Assembly (NCBI GenBank): GCA_036852015.1
Contig: JAANDG010000302.1
Location: 62,001 to 126,000 of the forward strand
Direction of reading: 5' to 3'
From: Pelodera strongyloides
Taxonomy: Eukaryota; Nematoda; Chromadorea; Rhabditida; Rhabditidae
Length of the DNA: 64,000 nucleotides
A program made the position numbers and the translations under genes. Positions 48,001 to 58,968 of the stretch are shown here, piece after piece. Numbering within the stretch: position 1 is the stretch's first letter; each line of letters begins with the position of its first letter. The notes under the pieces are model-generated. The model was not told where the DNA came from. It did no database searches and worked only from the letters and a program-made list of their open reading frames with translations.

Positions 48001-48740
48001 CTAAATTCGAGCAAATTAGCATAATTACGTAAGAATCCAGTTGTCCTCGATTACGTGATGCGTTTCAAAAACCGGCCGGTATTTCGCCTTAAACGGAATT
48101 ATCCAAATATCCTGTGAAAGCGCAACTCATGACAGCTTGAAAGACAAAATATTTCTACTTACTGCATAATTCCGACAACTTTTGAAGCTTTTTGAAAAGA
48201 GCACTAAGACTACCGTAGCCCTGCTCTCACAATTTCGCAATTGCTGGAGCTGGGGCTAGGTTCATTGAACAATTTGTCATTTATGCTGCCCACAATTCAT
48301 GATTGATTTGTTTGTAAATAATGCAATCTTTTAAATGTAGTAATAATATTTCGCTAATCAAATTAAATTAAATCTGACTAGTTTACTTATATCATGCGCA
48401 TGTTACTCCGGAATACCGTATATGATTAAGATTAGTACGTTTGTTTTCCACAAACTAAAGCATGTTCACTCATGCGTAGAAAATACACGATCAAGCTTGT
48501 TGTGCATTAAAAGTAAAAAAAAAAACACAGAAAAACTATATGAGGACTTTCTTGTTTGGTTAATAAAAAACCACATACCATTTATTTTATTTAAGTTAGT
48601 ATTTGTTATGTATTAAAAGTTATTTATATTTATTTTCAGCAACAGTGTCCTGTCAACCAGAATGCATCTTCCCTGAACATCGTATGAGGTTTTCCAGAGT
48701 GGAGATACTTCGGCCTAAGGGCTTCGCAGGCACACTCTAG
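39070..48740 (+). CDS. Secreted semaphorin, class 2/MAB-20-like
   Basis: Semaphorins are guidance ligands for plexins in axon and epidermal morphogenesis. Fifteen exons: 39070-39139, 40592-40728, 40891-40997, 41338-41495, 42360-42518, 42879-43000, 43286-43394, 44892-45010, 45250-45339, 45612-45790, 45912-46033, 46252-46414, 46811-46957, 47151-47281, 48640-48740; about 637 residues with consistent phases. Order: signal peptide ([15 protein letters not shown]); sema domain beginning [19 protein letters not shown], with [48 protein letters not shown] and SAICVF; PSI domain ([14 protein letters not shown]); then an Ig-like region (ENGDYEV). No transmembrane segment follows, so it should be secreted, as in invertebrate class 2 semaphorins rather than class 1. 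The C-terminal exon is short ([10 protein letters not shown]...). Intron 4 holds a minisatellite, intron 7 an antisense carrier gene, and intron 14 two MITEs. Confidence 0.92.
41631..42232. repeat. Minisatellite, 34-bp unit, about 18 copies with higher-order pattern
   Basis: Unit consensus TTTTACTGGGTGGTCCTGTG plus CAGATTAAAGGTAG. Variant units occur in a repeating order. Variants ending GAGC.GATTAAAG, GATGAAAGGTCAT, GATCAAAGATAG and CTGGCTGGACCTG appear consecutively at units 1-4 and again at units 8-11, a period of seven units (about 235 bp). It lies in intron 4 of the semaphorin gene. Confidence 0.92.
43578..44447 (-). CDS. Mitochondrial 2-oxodicarboxylate carrier (SLC25A21-like), intronless and nested
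   Basis: Inner-membrane carrier that exchanges 2-oxoadipate or 2-oxoglutarate in lysine and tryptophan catabolism. Single open exon of 289 residues (human 299), intact from [10 protein letters not shown] to KTLG. The threefold mitochondrial-carrier repeat is complete: signatures [22 protein letters not shown] and [11 protein letters not shown], each followed by a G-rich second half ([25 protein letters not shown]). The matrix-side [10 protein letters not shown] segment is typical of this subfamily. It lies wholly within intron 7 of the semaphorin gene on the opposite strand. A minus-strand AATAAA (43536-43531) lies 42 bases after the stop, and an acceptor-like TTCAG (44465-44461) lies just upstream of the ATG. 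Lack of introns among multi-exon neighbours suggests a retrocopy origin, but codon integrity suggests function. Confidence 0.93.
   Translation of the reverse strand: MEKLKEGTRQLVAGGSAGLVEVCIMHPLDLIKTRLQLTTQDKGMLDCIQKTIKAEGVRGFYKGILPPILAETPKRATKFFTFEQFKTLFSMQGVPPALTLSIAGLFSGLSEAIVICPFEVIKVRLQSMRGSSLAAQPTTSQMAREIIRTEGMGTKGIYRGLTSTLLRHGVWNMVYFGLYHNLKVFVPDQKQSPSLNLFYRFTLGFAAGSLASVINIPFDVAKSKIQGPQPDPRHRKYNGCLDTIRIVYRDEGVRSLYKGLVPKLMRLGPGGAIMLIVYDEVNEVLKTLG
47579..47714. mobile_element. MITE copy 1 (GGCCGG family, diverged)
   Basis: Ends GTCGGTTTTAAACGTATGCTG and CAGCATACGGTTCAAAAACCGGCCG are mutually inverted, the outer right end reading on to TTGTATCGCTTTAA. Same terminal theme as the three copies below but different in its interior. 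In intron 14 of the semaphorin gene. Confidence 0.6.
47927..48093. mobile_element. MITE copy 2 (GGCCGG family)
   Basis: Starts TAAAGCAAAATACCGGCCAG and ends CCGGCCGGTATTTCGCCTTA in inverted orientation, about 167 bp. The interior includes inverted ATTCTTATGC..GCATAAT words. In intron 14 of the semaphorin gene. Confidence 0.8.
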
Positions 48741-48755
48741 ATTCTCAGTCACTCT

Positions 48756-48932
48756 TTAAAGCGAAATACCGGCCGGTTTTTGAAACGCATCGAACTGAAT
48801 TCTTACGTATTTATGCTAATTTGCTCGAATTTAGCTCGATTTTGTATTCTAATTTATGGTCATTTGCATAAATTGCATAAGAATGCTGGTGTACTCGATG
48901 TGTTTTAAAAACCGGCCGGTATTTCACTTTAA
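48756..48932. mobile_element. MITE copy 3 (GGCCGG family)
   Basis: 177 bp, TTAAAGCGAAATACCGGCCG to CCGGCCGGTATTTCACTTTAA. The inner ends continue the palindrome (GAAACGCATCGA against TCGATGTGTTTT). A TTAA lies at each end, perhaps the target duplication. Confidence 0.85.
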
Positions 48933-50261
48933 TCTCTGTCCGTTTCAGAATTTTCCACCAATATTGCGTAATTTTTTCTATAATCGTCCAAACTTATACA
49001 ATTATACACATTGCCAATCAAATTTGCTCCTGTTTATTATTAACCTAACCCGGGTACTTTTAACCAAAAATAATCTCACTATTTTTCACTTTTTATTAGC
49101 ATTTTTTTATTTCTCTTTGAACTAATGCTCTGTGAAATCATTTTTCTTGTTTGACAATGAGAAAAATGACCGTGCTTCACTTTGGGCTCTCTTCGAAGCG
49201 CCCGACTGAATGGGTTCTTTCTCCTCTCTATTGTATGATCGCCTCCCAGTTCTTTACCTTAACTATCACTATCGATCTCTCGATCATTACATCATCTCGA
49301 GAAATATTCTACTTAAAACATATTCATTTTTATTTGTTAAACCCTATCGCTGAACTTGATATTTTTTCCTAAATGTTAATGGTCTGTTATGAAATGAGTG
49401 ACGTCATTTATTCTTATTGTATATGCAGTAGCACATATTTTTGTGATTACCTCGTATTTCTTGGTATATTGTTTTATATAGTAAGGTCTCTAATATTTTC
49501 AGCATACGTAGGTAGTGTACCAGACTATTTTCCTAATCAGTTCTTTTTGTCTGTATGTCCGACTTTGTAGATACGTGATAAGATTGCTGAGTACAGTTCA
49601 ACTCTGTATCAGACGCCGTGAACTGCATCAGCTCAGTACTGGACATTATATATAAAAAATGTGTTTTAACATTACCTTTGGATATGTATTAAGTTTAAAA
49701 CACATTGCTTCTCTATGTGGATAGTGTTCCTTGATCTGACTTTCTCACCGTCTACCGTTGTTTTCTTCGCCGCTATTAAACAAAATTACTTATCACCGAG
49801 CCTAATAAATTTTTCAGACTTTTTTTATTTGTTCGTAATCGGTTAACACTGCAATCTCAATGCATCACAATGATGATTCCGCTATATTCTCGGATCCTGT
49901 GAAATTATAAATGTCTGTTTTACTTTATTTTTGGGTATTATCTTTTCCTCAGCTGTCAATTTCGATATAAATTCTTGTTTATTTGTTCCTCTCTCTCCCC
50001 GATTTCCCGTTTGTTTGTGTCCGGCGTCCCGTTCTGTCCCCGTAAGTCTGTCTCGATCGCGAACAAGTCCATTTTTGCGTAATTAGTTCCCTTTTCCGGA
50101 TTGCGTCCAAAAGTGTCCAAAGGTGTCAGATTTCCACCTTCCACACCATGTTGGGTGATTTATTCGGTATTTCTACTAGATCTCTAGTTCTTATGGATCG
50201 ACGTCTCAAAGCAAACAAGTAAATAATGCTTTCTCCGAAATTATCTCCTCTCCCGTTTGAA

Positions 50262-50545
50262 ATGCGTTTCGAAAACCGGCCGTTACAACGTGAAAATTGG
50301 CGTGCAAGAGGCAACGTTACGGCGTGCATGCGGCGTAGGAAAAAGTGGCACGCCGTAACGTTGCCGCTTGCACGCCGTAAAGAAGTAAAGTTGCCGCGTG
50401 CACGCCGTACTCACACCATTTCTTTTTTTTCTCGTGCAAGCGGCCTGATATCGGCTGGCAAGTTGCACCCCATTTTCATTCCGCGTGCATTTTTGCATGC
50501 CTCCACGTTGCCAATTGCACCTTGCACGCCGTTCTCACGCGGCTT
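50262..50545. repeat. GC-rich word repeat with a solo MITE end
   Basis: Opens with a lone MITE-type end (GCGTTTCGAAAACCGGCCG, 50265 onward). Then come repeated words GTGCACGCCGTA, CTTGCACGCCGTAA and GGCGTGCATGCGGCG in direct and inverted orientation to about 50545. Local GC content contrasts sharply with the AT-rich flanks. Confidence 0.65.
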
Positions 50546-51439
50546 GCACGTCAAGTTTCTCTTTAACCGCCGTTTTCTTTATTAATAATAATAATAGTAA
50601 TTAATAAGTAATAAAAATAAAGAATAATTGGTAAAATAATACAATTTATTGGCATTTGTTGATGAGGAAAATTAAAATATGATATGCCTTACATACATAG
50701 TACACGAGACATTGAAATTTTTGTCCTTACTTTATGTATGAGAATAATTCTTCGACATCTAATTGATTCACTTCACTTGATAATATATGATCAATGTTTG
50801 TTTTGCTTATCATTCGTTTATCACGAATGTCTTTCCATCTCCGTCTCACTCTCTCAACCCGTTTTTTTCTATGACTTGTTCCATATTGATCTAGATGATG
50901 ATTCACTATATATAATACAAATAAAGACACCATTTTAAGCTCTCTAAGTTACGAAGATCGCATTTTTTCAGCAAAATGCTGCTACGTTAATGGCACCATT
51001 TAAATGTATTGGTTCTTCCATTGAAAGTGATGGAGTCGCAAAATTCCACTTCTTTTTATTATTTATATCGATTCTCCATCGAATAAGCAACTTAAAACCT
51101 ATGTAACCTTAGCCTAAATATGTCCCTTTGCGAATAAAGTGTCTATCTGTGTCTCTCTACTTCAACACGTGTTTTCCATGTGCCTGAATTCTTTACATGA
51201 CTTTACATTACTACTCACCTTATCCTCGCCTTTTATTAGTTATTAATAACTTTGAGTATTGATTATAATATCACAAACCAAACCTCATCTGCTCAGCTCC
51301 TACTTTTGTCCTATTTTTCTTTTTCTTTAGTGTACTATTACTGCATAGTTCTTTGAGCTCCGATTGTTATGCTCCGATTGATGCTTGATCTTTCTATTTT
51401 TCTTCTTCACATTCAACGAATTAATCGCGCGGCTTAGGT

Positions 51440-52408
51440 ATGAGGGAATCAACGGAATCCGAAAAGTTATTAGACGAAAGCGGAGTGACGAGCACAAACA
51501 ATAACAAGGTTAGCTTTCACCTATTCAGAGTCGTTCAGAAGTTTTGGGTTTGAGTACTTTGGAAAGTTGGCGTTCGGAAAGTAAGTATACAGTACAGTAT
51601 ACAGTACAGTATCTGCGTCTTGTAAGTCTTAGAGTGCAGTAGCTTTACACTGTACTGTACCTACTATATTACGTAAATACTACAGGAAGACAGCTCCGAT
51701 TTGAAAATAAATGGCCTCGTCACAGCTGGGAAATTAACCGATAGTGTAGCACCTGGCAAGAGCGTCACCGTTAGTGAAGATGATGTTATTCAGCCGAGCA
51801 CATCGGGGTGAGTTGATCGTACATACTTGGTTCACATCCTCAATGCTCTCTCTCTCTCGTTCTCTCTCTCAACCGAAAACTTGGCACTCTGTGGTCTATG
51901 GGATTTGCGGAAATCTGTGCAATTTTCCTTGATGCACTTCTGCAGCGTCCACTTTTCCTCGTGTTTTCCTTCAGCGTACCCCCAAAAAGTGCGCCACATC
52001 TATACCATTTATGTGCGCAGAACATATACACAGTTGTGAAGTTTCCTTGATGCTGCCTCTTGCTCCATATTTCTCTAGTGCGAACACATTACAGTAACAT
52101 TTGCGTCTTTAGCAGTGCAAGCGAGGGCCAAGAATTGTTAACGTCCGACCCCACCAAGGAGGGCGGAAAATTGACATCTATTTCCTGTAGTAAACATTCA
52201 AGAAATGAGCAGGTATGCGTTATTTAATTTGTGTATGTGAAGCATAACAACTGCTTATTTAGTCTTTATTGTTTTCTTGGTGTCCACCCCGTCGACTTCA
52301 TTACAACAGTTTCTTTTAGGTTCATTTCTTTGAATCAATTCATCCTTCACGAGATGACGAAGTTCACGAGGCTGAGGATCATTTTAAGCGAGTTTTTATC
52401 TTTGTTCA

Positions 52409-52450
<42 letters not shown>

Positions 52451-55400
52451 TTTGTGTGCGAAAAAGCCATGTGCATAGTTACCTGTGTTAGACATCATAT
52501 TTGCTATTTAGTTTAGTGTACTGCAAGTGAACTGGTAGGCAGAGTACATTTTATATACAATCTGTAATATTTTTATTATACTGTATATTTTTTCATTACT
52601 GTGTGACGGGTGCCCAATTCGTAAACGCTCCAAATTTTTCAGAAAGAATTCGGTAAAAGTGTCCGTGATGATTACCATCACTTTTCTATTCTTCTTCGTC
52701 GAGTTGACGTTTGGAATCATAAATCGATCAATAGCACTCCTGGCTGATTCGTATCATATGTTATCTGATGTGATGGCGCTTGTCATAGCTCTCGCCTGTT
52801 TGAGGGTACATATTTTTTCTTTTTTCTTTTTCGCTGTTTTTTTATCTGAAGATTTTGTCACCCACGTTCAGTAACGTTTCTGACCACTAGTGCTATTTTT
52901 TTTTACTAAAATCAAGCAAGTTCACAAATAATTCGTTAAGAACTCGCACAATTCGTGAAAGTCCTATAGAATCGTTTAGATTGCCCGTCGTGACTCAGAC
53001 CGTAATGGGTTCGGCTGGGTGCGCGCAGAAGTGCTCGGTGCTATGGCCAACGCCGTCTTCCTATTGACGATGTGTTTCACAATTGTTGTCGAGGCACTTG
53101 GCAGGTTCATCCATCCAAAGGCAATGTCACATCCCATGCAGGTGTCTAAACATATATTTTAGATTTTGGGGCTAGGTGTCTTAGGCGAACTGCGGTTCGT
53201 AGCCCGTTTTGCCTCCTACGCGTGCCACCGTCTTATTACACTACCTTACTAGACTAATTTATTTGGTAGCAATTTCAGATTATTGACCCAAACTGTTGTT
53301 TGGGAGGACTGTTACAATCTCAGTCCTAGTAGCCAATTATGCTCTTTTTAGGTACTTATCGTTGGTTTCCTCGGTTTACTGATCAATTTGGTCGGAATTG
53401 GAATGTTTCATGGAGTGGGTAAGTAGAACACCTCATTTCTGAATTGTTTCCCAGTTGCTGCTGACAATTTATGCACAGCGGTGACACCAAGAATTTTTAG
53501 GCCACGGGCACAGTCACGGTGGAGACTCTGGCCACGGACATAGTCATGGTGGAGGTGGACATGGACATTCACATGAAAGTGGAAAGAAGAAGAAGGACGG
53601 AGTGAAGAAGAGGTGACCGCACTTCATATATTAGGAAATAAAATTACTAAACTTAAAGATGAATGTTAAAGCTTTACCCTTGCTTGAAACTTGATCAGAC
53701 TCGTGATAAAATCAATATAGAGATCTTACAACTAATTAAAAAAACATGAAAGTACCATTCGATAAGATGAATATTCCGCGAGTAATTTGAAAGCAAAAAT
53801 AGCTACAGTATATTTAGAATGTTTAGAATGCTTATTAGACCACACAGCTGCGTAAACCCACGCCTTACATGTTAGAGTTATGCACCACACCGCAGCCAGA
53901 ATCTATTAAACATAAGAAGGAGAATTTCCGATTTCTTTGGCTCGACTGCTTTCCTTTGTTAGCGCGATAGCGCTAACATAGTTTGGGTTTTGCTCGATTG
54001 TTTTGAGCAGGGTAACAACGTAAATTAATGATAAGGAGTGTCAATTGTAGCAGGGCGCCTAATTATATAACTTGTCTGTTTTAAATTAGTGATTTTTTTC
54101 AGTGTGGAGGAGATATGTGACGACTCCGATCTTCCACCTCCCAGAATCAGGAACCGAGCTGCCTCACAAATGAGCATCGATATATCACATAATGTCAGTT
54201 TATTCACATAAGAATCATTTTTTTTATCAGGCTGATAATGTCAGTAGGGTTTCTCGCTCTCGTAGCGGAACAGTATGATTTAGTGTATTCCACGCACCTC
54301 TCTCTCTCTCTCTCTCTCTCTCTATGACTACGGACTATGACTACGGACTACTCTCGCCCATTTGTGGGTGGTGCTGTTTACGTTTTGTGGGACTTCGAAG
54401 CTTTCAAGTACACGCCATCGTTTTAGCATCTAGCACTGAGACTCGTTGGCATGGACGAGACTCTGGATGCTATGGCTCCTCTGCCTCCCGGAACCCCTGC
54501 ACAACATCAGGGTGAGGAATATGTGATGTGTCTTTATCATAGGACAGTTTTCACTATAACCTGTAACACATCTGCTATTCTCCTTTGTTAAAGCGAAATA
54601 CCGGCCGGTTTTTGAAACGCATCGAGTACACTGCTTTCTTATGCTTCATATGCAAATGAGCATTAATTAGAATGAACAGTAGACCCCAACAGACCCCAAT
54701 TAGCATAACCGCATAAGAATGCAGATATTTGAGGTGCGTTTCAAAAAACCGGCTGGTATTTCGCTTAATTCAAATAGTCCCGTTAATTCAGATATGCAAA
54801 GCATACACCCTTTGATCCGTTCATTGCATTACATACCTACTCTACATACATAAGAATACGTTCATGCTTAGACAATACTAAACTAGTCTTATCGTTTCAA
54901 TTAATTGTGATAGCTGTTTTTTTTGCTGTCTGCGATGTGCTTTTTGGTTGAATATTAGTTTTACAGAAGCCGAAAACTTGAATATGAGAGGTGTTCTTCT
55001 CCACATTTGTGCCGATGCAATTGGCTCATTATTTGTCATATGCACAGCTGCTACTTCATACTGGTTCTCTTCACAACTTGGAAGTCTCAATTTATATTTG
55101 GATCCTTGCCTGAGGTAGGATGCACACAGTACATAGGAATTTTATTATATCGGCATACATGTGGCAAGATTCTAGACTTGACCTATGTATTTGGAAAAGC
55201 GTTCCTTCTTTTCGCTACCGTAGCACCACCAAATAATGAACCGAAGTTTACTTGAATTGGGCAATTACCATGCCAGTGCCAAAATGCACATGATAGAAAA
55301 AAAGAAGAAAACGGATAAGGATGTATAAAACAAGTCTAAATTCTTTTGACCTGTTGTTTCTTAATGTATATTTACAACAATCACGGTCCGGAACTTGAAC

Positions 55401-56470
55401 CTAGATCACCTGCCCGAGAAAGCGAGATTTTATCACTCTCTCTCATTCCGACGTATGTTTTCAGTTTGATCCTGGTATGTCTCATCTCTTACTCTGCCTA
55501 TTCACTTGTCCGACAGACTTCCAGTATTCTAATACGAACGACGCCGGCCTTTCTCGATATTGAGGCACTGAAGAAGGATATACAGAGCGTAAGTTAATCA
55601 TTAGCATATCATTTAACTGCAAGACAACGGGTGGCAGTTTTCGGCTGGCAGGACCAGTTTTTTGCTGGCAGGATCTATAATTGAACAAACAAAAATGCAA
55701 GATCTAACAGCCACGTACATCTTTTCCTTTAGGTAAGCGGTGTAAGCCGTATACTGGATTTTCATGCTTGGACACTCGTAGCAAATAGACATATCGCTAC
55801 TGTTTATATCGAATTTTGCTCATTGCAGGCGTACGATCAGGTATATTCAATTTTTCTTTATTTTCCTCTGATTACAGTACTCGAAATTGGTATTTTCGCA
55901 ATTGTACACTTAGAATGTATGTCCTTGGTCATAATCACACGAGCAAACCCCTAAACTGTGAACAATTTATCACAGTAAGCGGTTAAAGTTGTTCTCACAT
56001 ATCCAACGACGACTATTTCCCATTGAAAAGTATTTTTGTTCAGGCATCCAGCAAAATCCGTCGTATTTTCCACCGTAATAATGTGCACTCGATCACGATT
56101 CAGCCCGAATTCTCTGTCAGTTTTATTTTTATTTTTGTTGTTTTTAATTGTTGGCTGTTTCAATTTTAAGCTTACTTACACGTAAAAAAGTTGTTCATTA
56201 ATAAACAGATGAGCCAGGCTTGGGAAGGAAAGGAACGTGTGCTTTTTTACATGCTTCAATACAAATACTGTTCTTTAGAACGTGTGGTTTCAAGTATTTA
56301 TGGTAGTAATACACACTAATTGGACACTTTTAATCTTTGTATGAAGTGCATCGACTATCATTTTGGTATTCAAATTAACCATATTTATTCAGACAACGTG
56401 TATTATTGAAGAAAATCCTTCGGAGGAAGAAGCAGCGGAAAGAGAAAACGCTCAGGAATGTTGCCAGTAG
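51440..56470 (+). CDS. ZnT1-like zinc transporter (CDF/SLC30 family)
   Basis: CDF proteins exchange Zn2+ for H+ to export or sequester zinc. Exons: 51440-51508, 51686-51807, 52113-52212, about 52647-52805, 52980-53141, 53352-53418, 53501-53612, 54103-54193, 54427-54511, 54967-55114, 55465-55588, 55733-55840, 56044-56115, 56393-56470; about 498 residues (human ZnT1 507). Six transmembrane helices are evident. The zinc-site HxxxD pairs are HMLSD in TM2 and HICAD in TM5. A His-rich cytosolic loop (GHGHSHGG repeats, 53501-53580) follows TM4. The C-terminal domain (ILDFHAWTL, HSITIQPEF, Cys-rich end) is ZnT1-type. The fourth exon is awkward: after the best acceptor (TTTTTCAG ending 52642) the frame fails, and only a start four bases later (after AAAG, 52647) joins exon 3 in phase. 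A downstream ATG in the same exon could instead begin a shorter form. Confidence 0.9.
52411..52447. repeat. (TG)n microsatellite
   Basis: 37 bases of perfect TG dinucleotide repeat in intron 3 of the zinc transporter gene. Confidence 0.98.
54297..54323. repeat. (CT)n microsatellite
   Basis: Perfect CT run, followed by two copies of ATGACTACGGACT (54324-54350). In an intron of the zinc transporter gene. Confidence 0.95.
54588..54768. mobile_element. MITE copy 4 (GGCCGG family)
   Basis: 181 bp with termini TTAAAGCGAAATACCGGCCG and ACCGGCTGGTATTTCGCTTAA; inner arms TTTTGAAACGCATCGAGTA and AGGTGCGTTTCAAAA. In an intron of the zinc transporter gene; same family as 48756-48932. Confidence 0.85.
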
Positions 56471-58968
56471 AGTGGTTTTGTAATTATATTCTTTTCCGTT
56501 CTTTGCTTTTAATAACTTATGTTGTTTAATATTGGTCCAGTCCTAGTTCCAGGCTCCCCTCATACGGTTTATTTTAGTGGCTACCGGCACATTGATCACT
56601 CTGCTAAGGCACATATTTGATATACATTAGTTTTATTGGAAGGAACCCTTCATATTGTTTCTCGTTCACGTTAGGTTCAAGTAATTTAATTTAATTTGGT
56701 GGTCATTTAAACAGTATTTTTTGTATCTAAATCTAGGTTAAAGGAATGGCTCCCGAAAAATGGATATGCTGCAATGGTCTCAAATTGTTGACTTATCCAC
56801 AGTATCGCAGCTTGTATCGCAGCACATGGAAATTTCAGCAAATTGATTTTTTTTTTGCCTGACCCTTGTGAAAGAATTATCATTCCGTTATGTGTTTGCT
56901 CTGCTTTTTTCTTGTTTGTTAGGTTTCCACACTTTATTATTATTGTAGGTTTATTAGTAATTAGTATCATTGTTCGAAATTATTCCCTTTACTTTTCCCA
57001 GAACAACCGAATATTCGTCGTGCAATATTTTTTGGCTAATTACTGTGAATTTAGTACGCAGACGTGTTCCAATCCATTATTATAAGGCGGAAATTCCATG
57101 ACATGAGTCATCCAGCTGCCTATATGGAAATAAATTACTATGTTTTGGTAGAGCCTGGGTGGTCATCTCAGATCACGTTCATTATTTAGTTCAATGTTAT
57201 TAAACAATCGGAAAACTCTTTCCTTGGAGAAACAATGGTATTTTCGACCAACATCAGCAAAAATAGAATTATAGAATTCAAAAGAGTGCTTTAGAAGTAA
57301 TGTACAGTGCCGAAAACGAGCAGTTGGGCCTAAAGCTAGAGTGTAGTAACATTTACATTTTCGTAGTCCTTCACAGTAGCAGACAAGTTACGGTTTCAAG
57401 TTTCAAGTAACAATCAATCAACCATTGGTGACGAATCAGAAAACGACCTTTATTGTTTACCAGACAACCAGACGTCTATCGCCGCCTGAGACGACTACTA
57501 CACGGACGATATTTCGAAGTACTCATTGGGTTACTTACCCGAAACATCTGAAACACATATCCCAAAGTTTATGTAATAGGCTCGATCGCGCTTACTTAGA
57601 GAGTGGTTTGTACCAAACGCCTGAAACGTAGAAAAAGAAATGGCAGAGCTTAGCTTGCGCAAGCATGAGCTCCGATTCTCCTTCGATACTCGAAAACGGA
57701 CGATATGCTATGCTATGGACCTTCTTTTCCTACACCGTCTAGTTTCTTTCGATTGGACAGGAGAAACAATGTTCTTTTCCTTAGACTTAAGAATTAAAAA
57801 CCGAAAAAAAACGAAAGTACGAGAGCATGTTCCGAAGAGGGATTATGGAAAAGAGAAATAGTAAGAGGTGGCACGTGAGAGACGAGAGGGATGCCGAGAT
57901 GTGCTTAGGCTTAGGCTTAGGAATGACGATCAAAGAGACAACTGTTCTTTGGCATTCCTCGTTGACAATCATCGCCCTATCACCTTCCGCGTCTCTTTTC
58001 TTCTTTCACGAAACAAAGGAGGAATAACTGAGGATGAAAGAAAGGAAGAGAGAGAGGAGGACAGGGCAACCGATAAACCACACAAAAACATTTACACCAT
58101 CATTTTCTTCGCTAGGCACATGATTTACTTGATTTAATTAACTTTTTGTTATTGTAAACTTGTTTGGGTTGCTATTACAAATTAGGTAATGCCCTACTGA
58201 TGCGTGCAGTGTATATTCTAAAGAAAAATAGTGTTTTTTTTTACTGGTATTTTGTGCCTCTTTATTTTTTAATTTCTCAAATTTGGTTACTGCGCATAAA
58301 GCTTGTAGACTTGATTGCTTGAGGATAGTAGCGCGCAGTCTGCGCAACATGTACAACATGGTATAGAAGTTTGACGCTCTACCCATTTTGAATCTTTTCA
58401 AGGTCCGTTAATTTAAATATGCACAACTTTACAGACCCAGGTGCACTGAACGGAACTAAACTTAACTAACAAAAACATCCATCAATCAATAACTCACAAC
58501 TGTCTACTTGCTAGTGCATTGATTTGCTTTACAACTGCCGCCCCAAGGATCTTTACATTTTTCTTTTTTGACTTTGTTAATAACCGGCTGCTTGAGAAGC
58601 ATGAGAAGCAAGGATTTGGATTCTTTTTAATAAACATTTTGAGGATTTGAGTATTAATATTCACACACGTGGTACCAAACATATATCGATTTTATTTTAC
58701 ATTTGCGATGTGGCGCATTAGTACTTCAAGGGGAATTTGACATTTCGGTCAATCCTTTTTTTTTTATTTTCATTATTGATGTATTATTGACAATACCGTA
58801 TTATGAAAAAATTAAACGCCATATATGTTGCTATTGATACACTTTCCGGCGATTCAACCCTTTCTAAATTTGATTGAAAAACTGTATAAATTCATTCCAG
58901 AGTAAAACATCCCACCATCTACTTTATGTCCTATTTCAATTCAAATTGATTTCTTTCCACTGGAGGTA
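56471..58968. other. Intergenic region, no supported gene
   Basis: Contains the zinc transporter 3' UTR and the 5' region of the next gene. A GC-richer stretch at 57425-57630 has an open frame (HWVTYPKHLKHISQSL) without recognisable domain, possibly transposon debris. AGGCTTAGGCTTAGG short repeats occur at 57907-57920. An acceptor (TTCATTCCAG ending 58900) lies 68 bases before the next ATG. Confidence 0.45.

Larger units (their letters stand above)
48741..51439. other. Intergenic region downstream of the semaphorin gene
   Basis: Begins with a MITE 15 bp after the semaphorin stop. A plus-strand AATAAA near 49803 is a possible transcript end. A GC-rich repeat block lies at 50262-50545; the rest is AT-rich with no supported exon. 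Confidence 0.5.

Noticed and set aside
50283..50585. Open frames on both strands in the GC-rich block
   Set aside because: Produced by repeated GTGCACGCCGTA-type words; no protein family resemblance.
57425..57631. Open frame in the intergenic region after the zinc transporter
   Set aside because: No domain, start context or splice partner; at most transposon debris.
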